Source of the DNA: Hydrangea macrophylla
Lineage: Eukaryota; Streptophyta; Magnoliopsida; Cornales; Hydrangeaceae
Direction of reading: 5' to 3'
Length of the DNA: 64,000 nt
Assembly (NCBI GenBank): GCA_033977485.1
Contig: CM066998.1
Location: 27,343,501 to 27,407,500 of the forward strand
This document shows, in pieces, positions 20,725 to 31,276 of the stretch. The position numbers and the translations under genes were made by a program. Under the pieces are notes generated by a model. The model was not told the DNA's origin. It was given only the letters and a program-made list of their open reading frames with translations, and searched no databases. Each line of letters starts with the position of its first letter. The first letter of the stretch is position 1.

Positions 20725-21260
20725 TCTAGGGCTAACACCGTGGTAGTGCCTAAGAAGGGAGGTAAGTGGAGGGTCTGTGTGGACTACACCGACCTCAACA
20801 AAGCTTGCCCAAAAGATAGTTTCCCCATTCCAAGAATAGATCAGCTGGTGGACGCAACAGCTGGAAATGAACTTTTGTCTTTTGTGGATGCATAGATCAG
20901 GATGCATCCCTTATACTAGGAGAAGACTTCGTTCATTACCAACAGAGGTCTCTACTGTTATACTGGGGCTACCTACCAGAGATTGGTCTACGCGATGTTT
21001 CAAGATCAAATTGGGATGTCAATGGAGATTTACATTGACGACATGTTGGTAAACAGAAGGAAGGGAGATATGTCAGCAATCTGAGAGAAACATTCAAGGT
21101 TCTCCAAAAATTCCAATTGAATCTGAATCCCTCCAAGTGCATATTTAGGGCATCCGCATGTAAGTTTTTGGGTTTCTTGGTATCCCAGAGAGGGATAGAG
21201 GCCTACCTAGATCAGATTAGATCAAATCCTTAGTGGAAATGAATTCCCCATAATCCAAGA
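20725..21260 (+). pseudogene. Tat-lineage reverse transcriptase fragment
   Basis: ANTVVVPKKGGKWRVCVDYTDLNKACPKDSFPIPRIDQLVDA (20725-20850) is the RT finger/palm entry. IRMHPLY and ITNRGLYCYTGATYQRLVYAMFQDQIG follow in other frames. MEIYIDDMLVNRRKGD (about 21020-21065) carries the catalytic IDD. The usual blocks YSGYNQ and KVMPFGLKN are missing, which indicates small internal deletions. The RT starts almost directly after gag, so protease and the RT N-terminus are deleted near 20720. Non-functional. Confidence 0.75.
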
Positions 21261-21295
21261 GAGACATTCAGTGCCTGAATGGGAAGTTTACAGCT

Positions 21296-21871
21296 TTGAA
21301 CTGCTTCATTTCAAAAGCCTCCGATAGGTGCCTCTTATTCTTCAAAGCCTTAAAAGGGGGAACAGTAGCCAAATGGACACCGGAATGTGAAGCAGCCTTT
21401 CAAGAGCTCAAGGCTTATATGGGGGGTTCGGAGTTACTATCCACACCAGAACCTAATGAGCCCTTGTATCTCTATTTGGGTGTTTCAAATTGCACTGTCA
21501 GCTCAGCTTTGATCGTAGAAGTCAATAAGGTACAGAAACTGATCTACTATGTCAGCAAAACACTTATGGACCCAGAAAAGAGGTACACCAATCTTAAGAA
21601 GCTGCTTTATGCCCTGGTTGTTTCGGCAAGAAAGCTCAGGCCTTATTTTCAGGCACATGCCATCATAGTGCCTACTGACCACCCCCTCAGATCCGTGCTC
21701 CGTAAGCCAGAGACCTTAGGAAGGTTGGCCAAATGGGCAATAGAACTTGAGGAGTTTGATATTCAGATCATCCCAAGAACGGCCATAAAAGCTCAGGCCT
21801 TGGCCGACTTTGTGGCTGAATTTATAAGAGAAGGGTCTGCCATGGAATTAACAACCGAGCTCCAAGTATAG
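21296..21871 (+). pseudogene. Tat-lineage RNase H (classical domain)
   Basis: A 191-codon open stretch. It contains WTPECEAAFQELKAYMGGSELLSTPEPNEPLYLYLGVS, VQKLIYYVSKTLMDPEKRYTNLKKLLYALV, FQAHAIIVPTDHPLRSVLRKPETLGRLAKWAIELEEFDI and ALADFVAEF, that is, the RT thumb/connection and the gypsy RNase H domain. The gypsy catalytic Asp position reads LGVS rather than a typical LAVS/VSDxA sequence, which is common in Tat elements, where the domain is thought to be degenerate. It is followed directly by a second RNase H. Confidence 0.8.
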
Positions 21872-22200
21872 GAGTTATACACTGACAGGGCATCAAATAA
21901 GAAAGAGTGTGGGTCAGGCATCGTCCTAAAGACCCCCGAAGGAGAAATAATAGAGAAGTCTGTGGCTTTTGGCTTCAAAGCGTCAAACAACAAAGCTGAA
22001 TATAAAGCTTTGATCATTAGAATGCTGCTAGCAAAGTTATGTGGGGCCTTGGCTCTCAAGGTATATTGCGACTCCCAGTTGGTGGTCAGTCAAGATGGAG
22101 GTGAGTTCGAGGTAAAAGAGGCAAGCATGCAGGCTTACCATTCAATTGTGTAGAGGCTACCTCAAGATTTTTAGGAGTTCGATCTGCAAAGATCCCATGC
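21872..22200 (+). pseudogene. Second (archaeal-type) RNase H of the Tat lineage
   Basis: ELYTDRASNKKECGSGIVLKTPEGEIIEKSVAFGFKASNNKAEYKAL and LKVYCDSQLVVSQDGGEFEVKEASMQAYHSIV show the DGAS-like, NNEAEYEAL-like and SDSQLVV motifs of the additional RNase H acquired by Tat-lineage elements (established). The first catalytic Asp is in TDRAS, the Glu in NKAEY and the Asp in CDSQL, so the catalytic residues persist. Stops at 21869-21871 and 22151-22153 break the chain. Confidence 0.8.
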
Positions 22201-22215
22201 CAGGAGAATGGTAGA

Positions 22216-22551
22216 GTGGATCGGTTGGCCAAGTTAGCGGCCTCGGGAGAGCAGCCTCAGGATTCAAAAATCAAGGTCAACTTCTTGGAAGTTGCAAGCA
22301 TTCGGTACCTGGAAGAAGCACGCCTTAACAATATAGAAGGCCTCCCAGGGTCTTGGCTAGAAACTATTCATGATTACATTAAGCATGGGAAGTTGCTCGA
22401 TAACAAGCAACAAGCCAGGAAGCTGACAATCAAGGCACCTCGATGTGTACTCTTGGATGACATATTGTACCGAAGGTCCTACTCCCAGCCACTTCTCAGA
22501 TGCCTGACGCCATGCCAAGCCGACTATGTCCTTAGGGAAATCCATGAGGGA
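22216..22551 (+). pseudogene. Tat pol linker before integrase
   Basis: VDRLAKLAASGEQPQDSKIKVNFLEV and WLETIHDYIKHGKLLDNKQQARKLTIKAPRCVLLDDILYRRSYSQPLLRCLTPCQADYVLREIHEG form the conserved tail of RNase H and the entry to the integrase zinc domain. The frame runs into the hAT-type insertion at 22552 and resumes at 23096 with ICYYHVGTRTLVHRALTLGYYW. Confidence 0.75.
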
Positions 22552-23087
22552 GTAGTGGTGGGCATACTTCGGGCCAACCCGAAAAACCGAACCGAAATCG
22601 AAATTTTTCAAATTTTGGTTCGGATAATAACCGAACCAAAGTTATATCAGTTCGAAACCGAACTATTTTAATTAGTATGGTTCGGTTTTCGAAAGTAAAA
22701 AAAATTTCGGATCGAAACCGAATAACCGAAATTTGAAGAATATCTAAAGACTTGTTAGATAAATTAGGGTCATATGATTCATATTGTTAATGAAAAATAA
22801 CAAATAAAAAACAGAATCTCAAAGTGGTGAATCTGTACTAATTTACTATACTTAATTTTACCCAAACAAAAAAAATAAAAAATAAAAAATAAAAAAAATA
22901 AAAAATAATTTCGGTTGAGTTTCAACCCGAATTTTCGAACCGAAACCGAAGTTAAATTTCGAAACCAAACCATTTTTTCAAAGTTTATTTTAGTTCGGTT
23001 TTCGGTATCAAAATTTCCAACCCGAACCGAACAACCCGAACCGAAATTTTTGGTTCGAAACCGAGCTGACCGAATGCCCACCCCCCT
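22552..23087. mobile_element. 536-bp hAT-type non-autonomous element
   Basis: Perfect 8-bp target duplications ATGAGGGA flank it at 22544-22551 and 23088-23095. The terminal sequences are GTAGTGGTGGGCAT and, reversed, AGGGGGGTGGGCAT, close to the GGGGTGGGCA ends known in plant hAT MITEs. The interior is built from AACCGAA/TTCGGTT repeats in both orientations. A minus-strand open stretch across 22779-23246 is a by-product of this composition and crosses the element boundary, so it is not a gene. Confidence 0.88.
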
Positions 23088-23095
23088 ATGAGGGA

Positions 23096-23520
23096 ATATG
23101 CTATTATCATGTCGGTACCAGAACCTTGGTGCACCGAGCACTGACTTTGGGATATTACTGGTCCAACATGAAGTAAGATGCCCAAGAACTGGTGAAAAAG
23201 TGTGATCAATGCCAAAGATTTGCGAAATATTTGCATCAACTGCCACAGTCTATGATCCCTATTCAGATCTTATGGCCTGGCCTTTCATGCAATGGGGAAT
23301 GGATGTAGTGGGCCCTCTCCCAATGGCTAGGGGAGGGAAAAAGTTTGTGCTGATAGCTCTGGATTACTTTACAAAATGGGCAGAAGCAGAAGCATTGGTC
23401 AATATTGGCCAAATTGGGAATGACCATACAAAGTGGTCAAAGTCAACACACCCGGAACATATTGGCTATAGGATATGGAAGGCAAGCCAGTACCAAGACC
23501 CTAGCATGCAGAACATTTGA
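23096..23520 (+). pseudogene. Tat-lineage integrase, truncated
   Basis: The HHCC zinc domain (HEG before the hAT insertion, HVGTRTL, then KKCDQCQRFAKYLHQLP) is followed by FMQWGMDVVGPLPMARGGKKFVLIALDYFTKWAEAEAL, the first catalytic-Asp strand of the core. After about 23400 the sequence departs from integrase. The second Asp and the Glu of the DDE triad are missing, so the C-terminal half is deleted. Non-functional. Confidence 0.8.
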
Positions 23521-23823
23521 AGAATTATTATATGTAATGCGGTATCATGTTTCATTTGCATTCAATATCTGTACAAACTTCCTCAGATGAATAAAAGCCA
23601 TTCAAGTTGTGATTATCTCTAGATTGTTTGTCAAATATCATCCGGCCTGCAATTAGCCGATTTCAATTTGCTAGAATTTTATGTATGTGCAAATGGGATA
23701 CATCATCAACAGATCTAATACAAAGCATGAATTTTTTATTTATTTCAAGATATTGCTACAAAAGCCTATCTTTCCCCCACCAACCAAAACCAACAAAACA
23801 AAAATAAAACACAAAAAGAAAAC
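23521..23823. other. Non-coding stretch after truncated integrase
   Basis: No protein motif on either strand. This is the spacer between the pol remnant and the antisense coding region of the Tat-like element. Confidence 0.35.
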
Positions 23824-25040
23824 TTAAACATCCTTTTTCTTGATGTCTTCCACCTCAGCTTCCAGTACTACCACCCTAGCCAACAACTCCTTCAAAGTGG
23901 CCTCTAAGGTTTGGATGTCCACTTGATGCATCAGAGAATCAGTCTCCCGGAGCTCACCATGCTTCTCTACTTGCTTAAGGCACTCTTCTAGATTGGCTAG
24001 GAAAAGCCTACTCCAACAGCTCTGCCCAGCATTAAAAATGGAAGGGCCTTTGTTGGTGAGAGCCCTCTTCCGAGGACCATCAGATGACTCCGGTGAAGAG
24101 CCTAGACCTGCACCAAGAGAGAACAAAGCCTCTTCTTGCCTAATTTTTTTCTTCCCTCTATTGATGTGGGCAGAGGACCTCTCTCCAGCTTTTTTCTCCT
24201 TGGCCAGATTGAGCTGGAGGCCCATCATCATTAGAAGAGTTCAAAGATAGGGAAACAACGCCTTCAGTTTGCTAGGGCTTGCCTTGTGGGCGCAGTCTAG
24301 AAGCCATGGACCTCGTTAGTCACCAAGACCCCAAGGCAGCGGTAGTAGCAGCAGCAGCAGGATTCAGAGCATGGGCCTCATCCATCTCAGCCCCAACTTC
24401 TATGACAGGAAGACTCTCAGGATGCCCTACCAGGTCCAAAAATGTGAAGCCAGCCCTAACGTCTTGGTTAATCGCCTCCTTATCAGCTAGATTCGGAGCA
24501 GGGGCCTCATCCATCCCAGAATACGGTGTAGGATGCTTTGCAGAAATAAGGATCAAATACTTCGGGAGGATGAAGAAAGGGATCAACCAGCCAATTCCCA
24601 GAGATCACCACTTTTGGGTATTACTGCCAGTTTTTGTTCAGAAAGCCTTCTAAGCCTCGGACAAGGTGCCTTTCCTTAGCACCAACCCTTAGGTAAGGCT
24701 TTCCTCGGTCGATATTATGGGTGTAACAGTAGGTGTCTTCACGAGAATAGAGAATGATGTCAAGACATTTGCACAGCGCACTGATGCCCCAGAGAAGGCG
24801 AACAAAGTTTGGACAGAAATGCATTAATGGGAAATACAACATCTAGAAGATCACAGAAAAGGGCTGGGAAAGGGAAGCGCAACCCAACCACTATCAGCAG
24901 ATAACTGCGGATGATGACAGAGGGAAAGGCCACCACTTCCCCATCAACAAAAGGGCGAACATGAATGTCATCAGGAATATCACACTCCCTTCTGAAGTCT
25001 GCCAAACCCTCCTCAGTGTGAAGATTAACTCAAGAAGCCA
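23824..25040 (-). pseudogene. Antisense ORF of the Tat-like element, 3' part
   Basis: Minus-strand open stretches with protein-like composition. At 25005-24760 one begins MADFRRECDIPDDIHVRPFVDGEVVAFPSVIIRSYLLIVVGLRFPFPALFCDLLDVV. The GLRFP...F..DLL pattern is typical of a plant retrotransposon-associated domain encoded antisense downstream of pol in Tat elements. At 24231-23824 a Lys/Glu-rich stretch (LEECLKQVEKHGELRE ... LEATLKELLARVVVLEAEVEDIKKK) looks like a coiled coil. The function of these antisense proteins is not established. Several frame changes separate the pieces. Confidence 0.5.
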
Positions 25041-25382
25041 TAGCACCAACTAGCAAAAGACGAAGATGGAGAAAGAAGTTTAGATGTTTTTAACAATAAT
25101 TTTCTCCAATGCCAGCCTCCAAAAGTGCCCAAGAAGTCATATATAGTTAGAAGTCTTCTACGGTACGTCTCCCAATGAAGTCTAAATGATCATCACATTT
25201 AATGGGGGGAGTAAACGTGCACCGTTCAAGTCTTTGAAAGAATCTGAACGGTTAGATCCAAGGAACTAGCCCCCAGATACGGCGCTTAGGACTCTAGAGA
25301 AACGAGCGCATTTAATGCAATGTGACTACATGTAGTGATTAAATTCGAGGTCATGTGTCTGCACGTGCTGGCAAAGATACAA

Positions 25383-25790
25383 CCTGACCTCAAGTCTAGA
25401 GAAATCCAAAGCAAAATTTTTTTTCTAAGTGTTCAGGTCAGGTCAGGCCTCGACGCCCTAGACCTGACCTCAAATCTAGAGAAATCTAGAGTACAGAAAT
25501 TCTCTTCTAAATGTACACGTTAGGTCAGGCTACCATGCCCTGAACCTGACCTCAAATCTAGAAGAAGCATAAGGGAAAATTCTCTTCTAAGTGTACATAT
25601 CAGATCAGGCTACCACGCCCTGAACCTGACCTCAAATTTAGAAGAAGCGTAAGGAAAAATTCTCTTCTATGTGTACACGTCAGGTCAGGCTACCACCCCT
25701 TGAACCTGACCTCAAATCTAGAAGAAGCGTAAGGAAAAACTCTCTTCTAAAGTGTACAGGTCAGGTCAGGTTACAATGCCCTGAACCTGA
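25383..25790. repeat. Five tandem ~80-bp repeats with inverted ACCTGACC/GGTCAGG
   Basis: Units start at 25383, 25463, 25545, 25625 and 25705 (lengths 80, 82, 80, 80 and 81), with a partial sixth at 25786. Each unit begins CCTGACCTCAAATCTAGA and ends with GGTCAGGCTACCACGCCCTGAA or a variant, so every junction holds an inverted pair (GTCAGG...CCTGAC). Tandem repeats near the 3' untranslated part are common in Tat/Ogre elements. Confidence 0.92.
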
Positions 25791-25929
25791 CCGAACTTGG
25801 AAAAACCAAATGTGGAGTAAACATTTCGAACAAGCATATCTGATGCCAATCAGAACAGAATTTGAGAACAACCATTATATTCATAATGCATGTTTAAAGG
25901 GGGAAAAGGACCCCAGTCCAAGTTGTACA

Positions 25930-27372
25930 TCAGTTTATACATTGGTAAGTTTAAAAAAAAAAAGGCTATTGCTTAGGAGCGACAATCTTTTTTGGGGGAG
26001 CTACTCCAAAACCAGAAGCATCAGCAACTCCAGAAGGAGCTCCATTGCCAAGAGGGGTCTTGATCAAAGGGTCGTTCACGGGATCTGAAACAGAAGAAGG
26101 AACCACAGTGTCTTCTTAGCCAAACTCTACTATGTTAAGAAAGATCTGGCTGAAGTCGACATTAAGAAATTAGACCCTTAACTTTTTCGAGATATCCTCT
26201 CCACGCTTAGCCCAGCCTTTTGGCTAATATGGATAGCCACCAGCTCACTTTTCTTGGCATTGAAATGGGCCAGAGCTGTAGCCTTCCTTTTCTTTTCTAT
26301 GCTTGCTTTAAGCTCTGTGGTGATCTCTCTTTCTGCCCCGAAAAGTGCTTTAGCCGCTTTGACCCTGCTGGCAAGTTGCTCAACTCATTTTTTAGCTTCC
26401 TTAAGCTAAAGCTGAACCGTTAAAAGTTGGGACTCTATGGTTGCCTTCTCCAAATTGACTCTTGCAAGGTCGGCTTGAAGACCACCAGCCCGGGCTATCT
26501 CAGCAAAACTTTCTTTACCTGCGCAGCCAGAAGGTCTTCCATACTAGACCACTCCAAATTGACTTTGCCAATGGCAGCAGTCATGAAAGCACCTTGAAAA
26601 AGTAAGAGGGCACAAGTGTCAATGGTAAGGCAAACCAAAAGAAAGACAAGGTGCTAAAATCAATAATTACCTCGAATTGGGCATTGATGCAGGATTGGAA
26701 AAAACTAGTATTCTTCACCAAATCAACCAAACTTGCAAACTTTGTGGCCAGTTTCTTATAGTATGATGCAATGTATGCATCCACTGACTTACCACCCCTA
26801 AAGTATAGGCTGGCTAGCTGACTACCTTAGAGTTTCGGGGCTGTAAGAGCCTCAGATTGAGAAAGAGTCAACGGGGCTAGAGCGGAGTCAATCTGATCTT
26901 CGGCCTCAGAAGGATCAATCAGACTCCCCGATGACCCTGTACGCTCTCTTCCGGAGGCGTGTCCATGGTTGGGTCGATTGAGCAGAACCTGACACCTCTG
27001 GAGCACTCCTCTTTTTTTCAATGGTGGCCAGGATTGTTGCCATAACATCGTCCATTTTAATCAGCCCTGTGCCCATGAGATTCTCATTAGACAAGAGCTT
27101 AGCTCAACTCCTGTCCTCGGTCTAAAATAGTATCTTCAGAGCAGTCTTTGTTGCAGAAGATATGTTAGGCCTTCGCTGGCAATCACGTGCTACAAGGATG
27201 AAAAGAGGGATCAAACAACATTTAAAACTATAGAAAAATGAAAAGCCTCAATTCTAAAACTTACATGGTGTCCCATGAAGTCAGGGAACATCTCCGATGG
27301 AGCCACGAATAAAAAAAAATTGTCCTTCCATTGTTTTGTGGCACAATTCCAAATCGTCCACTGCACAGTGTC
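25930..27372 (-). pseudogene. Antisense ORF of the Tat-like element, middle part
   Basis: Minus-strand pieces include one at about 27360-27240 reading WTIWNCATKQWKDNFFLFVAPSEMFPDFMGHHV, one at 27048-26827 rich in Ser/Glu/Asp, and one at 26784-26581 (YYKKLATKFASLVDLVKNTSFFQSCINAQFE). A plausible order is globular domain, acidic linker, coiled region. The frames are broken and introns cannot be excluded. It is interrupted upstream by the element at 27373-31276. Identification rests on the WK(D/K)xFFxV...F motif typical of these antisense retrotransposon proteins (from memory, not checked). Confidence 0.45.
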
Positions 27373-27941
27373 TAGAGGTGTAAAGTGGGCTTGGCCGGGC
27401 CAACCCAGCCCACAAAAATTGGACCCATGCAGGTTGTGGGCTGGGTCAAGCTAGGCCCACGAGCCATGGGGGTCGGGCAAGGCTGGGTTTGAAAGTTATG
27501 TACGTAGACCCAGTCTGACCAACTTGGCATGACCCAAGTGGGTTTGGCTGGGATGGGTTGGGTTGGGTTGGGTTGGGATGGGCTGGGTTGGCGGGATGGG
27601 CTGCTGGCTGGGTTGACAGGCTGGGCTGCGGGCAGGGTTGGTGGGTTGGGCTATGGACAAGGTTGGTGGGCTAGGTTTGGTTGTGTGCAGGTTGGTGGGC
27701 TGGGTTGGTGGGTTAAGTTAAGTTTGGGTATAAGTTGTGCTATTTAAACTCATAACTTATAATTTACAAACCAATGTAATGAATATCTTAGTAAGTATTA
27801 GCGCTTATACTTATAAAATACATAATTATAACTTATATCTTATAATTTATACTTATTTTTTTGAAAATTGGCGAGTTGGGCCGGGCTGGGTTGGGTAGTG
27901 GGTTGGGTGAGTCATGGGTTGGGCTGGATTGGTGGGTTGGG

Positions 27942-30900
27942 TGTGGATATCGCATTTTTCTTACCCACAGCTTTTTCTTTTAAAGTTCTTTTAAATTTCA
28001 AATTCAAAACAAATAAGTCGCCACTTAATTTTTAAAAGGAAAATTAAGAAACCATTTTAAAGCAACTGATCTTTTGCGAAACCAAAGATTAACTAGGTCC
28101 AGGGATTATGGAATGAGAAGGGAAGGAGCCCATCGGACTAAAACACCCCTTCTCATCCTATCTCGCGATAGGCCTCTACTCAACATCCTTTTAATTGAAT
28201 CACTAATCTAAGCATGCCCTCAACTAATACATAGATATACGTATACATTACACAAATATGTCAAAATGGTGTAAAATTACCAATTTACAAAATATCATTC
28301 AAAAGCCACGTAATTCAAGTAGCAAGCAATATGATATGCAATAAAGAACAAGAGAACTTACCCGGGATCCAGCCGCGAATATTAAACGTGCAATGCATGC
28401 GATTAAATAAAACCTAGGAAAATAGTCTCTAATCCACATATATACATTTAAGGCAAAATCTTAATTCTAATGTGTCGCGCATAAAGGTCAAAAAAATTGA
28501 TAAAATCAAGAAATTAAAATAAATTAAGAGGAGTTTAAGAAATCATACCTTAATAGCGCTACAAAACAAAGGGTTAGTCCACATGATATACAATATGTAA
28601 AGTTGGATCTTAAATAACAATCCTAGACTTCTAGCTTAAATCTATCAAATTAAATCTAAAGCAAATAAGTCATAATTACAAGCATCAAGCCACATGGATG
28701 AATATGTTCATGAACAAGAATAAATTATGAAATACCCAATCATTTAGATCACTTAAACTTTGAATTCAAGCTTAACTAATCATTACTAAAACATGGTTTG
28801 AGCTCTAGGTCATAGAAAAGTCATTTGGACCATTATTTACAAAGTTGGTCAAATCTGTCATAAAATTCTAAAAATTGCAGAGAGCAGACCAGATCTTTAA
28901 GAAAATAAAAGCATGCTTCCCATGGTTTGATCTTTATGAATTTTGGACATAAGATGCCTCTATGAGTCTAGTTTCCAAATCAAAAAGAAAATCAAAGTTT
29001 CAACGGTTAGATCTCTGGGAAAAGGACAAACACCAGACATCACTCAGAGATGTACAACTCTCTGTCCAGAGATTTTGTTTGATTTTTTTAAAAATAGCAA
29101 AAAGATCAGAAATGCTTCGTTCTTTTTAGGGTAGCTTCCTAACACATTAATCTACTTAGAAAAAATTATTTTGGGTCACAAATACTTGATTAAGGTTCTG
29201 ATTTGCTTATTTCAAAAGGGTGTTGCTGTTCTGAAACTCTGGACAGATTGTAGTGACTTCACAAAATCCATGATCAAACCACTTTAAACATGAAATCTCC
29301 TCAAAACAAAAATTACAGTGGTAAAACTTTGAGTTATTGACACTTTCCCGTTGGTTTCACTTGATTCCAACGGTTAGATCATTAACTAAAATTCTATGAT
29401 CAAGACTGGTTTATGAACTCACTGCTCCAATATTGGATTTATCATCCTTTTTGCTACATCTACCAACTAAGCCATGGACATTGGCTTATCCTAAACCTAA
29501 CTCTCCTTTCCCTTTGGGGTCATTGGAGATCAAAACATGACTAATACTCATGAGTCTCAAAGGAATATAGAAAGGACTCCATGAAACATCAAGCTAGAGG
29601 ACCCAAGTCATAAGTATGGACTTGGATCCATCCATTTGCTTATAAAATGAAGTGATGATCAAACTTTGACTTTCATGTGAAGCATAAGCTTATATGAGAT
29701 TCAAAATATCAAACTCAAGAGCTTTCAAGAGAGATATTAAAGATCTCCAAGAATCTCAAAAGAAAAGTATAAACAAAAAGAAGAAATGAAATAAAGAAGA
29801 CTAAGAGAGCAAATGCTCTAAATCCATCAAAGAATCTTTTGGTAAAACTTGTTTACTTCAAATTCATAGATGCTTTCAAACTAAGCTAAGAAGAAACAAA
29901 AGAAAATGAAAACTTAAACAAGATTAGAGGATCTAAACCATGGTAAGGGTTTGGATTCATCTATTTGTTTATAATAAAATGATGATCATCTTTAAATCTC
30001 ATGTGAAGCATAAGCTTGCATGAGACATAAAAGATCAAATTCATGAGATTCAAGTGAGATATGGAAGATCCCCAAGAATTTCAAGAGAAAAACATAAACA
30101 AGAAAAAAATAAAATAAAAGAAGAATCAAAGAACTAGGAAGCAAGAACTTCCAAGTTTGCTAACAAAACTCTAAAACTTAATCAAGAAAGACTAAGTGAC
30201 TTGAAGATTAGAGGCTCAAAAGGAAGAAAACACAACTAAGATTAGAGGGTCACCTCTAAGACTATCCTCAAGCTTCTATGTTTTGAAGATCTTCCAAGTT
30301 CTTCTTCAAGCTCTCAAAAAAACTCTCTATCTCTCTCAAATATATGTTGTTATAGTGGTAGTGATCTCTTGGTATATTATGGTATATCTCTCCTCCTCAT
30401 CCCAAGGAAGATCCCTCTTCTTTTATAGACAAAATAACCCAGGTATTTTCAGTGAATTCGGAGTAAAAGATAGGTGTAAATATCTCATTTGGTGGTACAA
30501 TGCGTACTTTCTGAAAAAAGCAGACTGCTGGAGTTAACGGTAGTCAAGAAGTCTTCCGCGACACTCCGGGAATGCCGGAACGGCACTCCGTTAAAGCCAC
30601 GGCGGCACTCCATGACTGCCGTGCGGCACTTACTGAGAGCTGCGCCAAATTATTGATTGCCGCGTTTATGTCAGCCTTACTTTATCAGTTTTTATTTTAT
30701 CCGCATACATATACATATTGTACCACAAAATACGGACTTTAAAAGCAAACGACAGTCAGAAAATGTTGGCGGCAGTTGATGAGTGCCGTAACGGCAGTTG
30801 GTGAGTGCCGCTAATACTTCCAAGTGCCGCGTTTTAGCAAATTTCCTCTTTTTCACCTTTTCTTTTCTTTCTTTTTCTTCTAAGAAGTTTATTTTTCCGA

Positions 30901-31087
30901 AAATAGTGTCTTATACCCGAATTTTCCTGAACACCTAGTATTTCTCTTTTCCTGTGCAAATTATATCGCGATTGGAGAACTTTCTGAAGAACTTGGAATA
31001 CTTCAAATCTTTCGGTCATTATCATCATTGGACTTGGAGGTGACACTCTCCTAAATTCGACGTTTGGTCAAAATTTGGGTGTCTACA
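27942..31087 (-). mobile_element. Ogre-type solo LTR (3146 bp), minus orientation
   Basis: Flanked by a perfect 5-bp TSD TTGGG (27937-27941 and 31088-31092). On the minus strand it begins TGTAGACACCCAAATTTTG and ends GCGATATCCACA. The last part (27960-28150 on +) matches, in reverse complement, the LTR end at 49750-49939 and the + orientation start of the LTR at 61910. With no internal region between TSDs it is a solo LTR from LTR-LTR recombination. A TATA-like TCTATAAAAGAAGAG lies on the minus strand near 30415-30430, and an inverted CGGCACT cluster sits upstream of it. Confidence 0.9.
30581..30829. repeat. Inverted CGGCACT / AGTGCCG motif cluster in Ogre LTR U3
   Basis: CGGCACT occurs at 30581, 30603 and 30624, and AGTGCCG at 30782, 30804 and 30823, with related CGGCAGT/ACTGCCG in between. 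Spacing between successive units is 19-22 bases. On the transcribed (minus) strand the cluster is upstream of the TATA-like box near 30420. Confidence 0.85.
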
Positions 31088-31276
31088 TTGGGTCGCAGGT
31101 TTTGGGCAGGCCCGGCCTGGCTGGGTTGGTAGGCTAGAAAGGGTGAACCGGCCCGGCCCACCCTAGAGGGCTGGGTTAGGTGGACAGGTTTTGGCGGCTC
31201 GGTTGGGTTGGAGTTAGCCTTTTTCCCGGGCTGGACTGTGCCGAGCCGAGTCAACCCAGCCCATTTTACACCTCTA

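Larger units (their letters stand above)
27373..31276. mobile_element. GGTTGGGC-rich hAT-like element containing a solo LTR
   Basis: The ends are TAGAGGTGTAAAGTGGGCTT at 27373 and, in reverse complement from 31276, TAGAGGTGTAAAATGGGCTG. About 0.76 kb of element sequence (27373-27941 and 31088-31276) is made of GGTTGGGCTGGG-like repeats. TAGAGGTGTAAAATGGGC ends are a known style for plant hAT-type MITEs, but no clean 8-bp TSD was found, so the superfamily is tentative. A 72-codon Gly/Trp-rich frame at 27529 is a repeat by-product. The solo LTR 27942-31087 sits inside it. Confidence 0.7.

Noticed and set aside
22779..23246. 155-codon minus-strand frame
   Set aside because: It crosses the hAT-type element boundary and is composed of AACCGAA repeats plus antisense integrase.
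27529..27747. Gly/Trp-rich 72-codon frame
   Set aside because: Translation of GGTTGGGCTGGG repeats, not a gene.
27373..31276. Firm hAT assignment with 8-bp TSD
   Set aside because: The best flank comparison (CACAGTGT versus ATTGGTGT) matches only half the positions, so the superfamily is left tentative.
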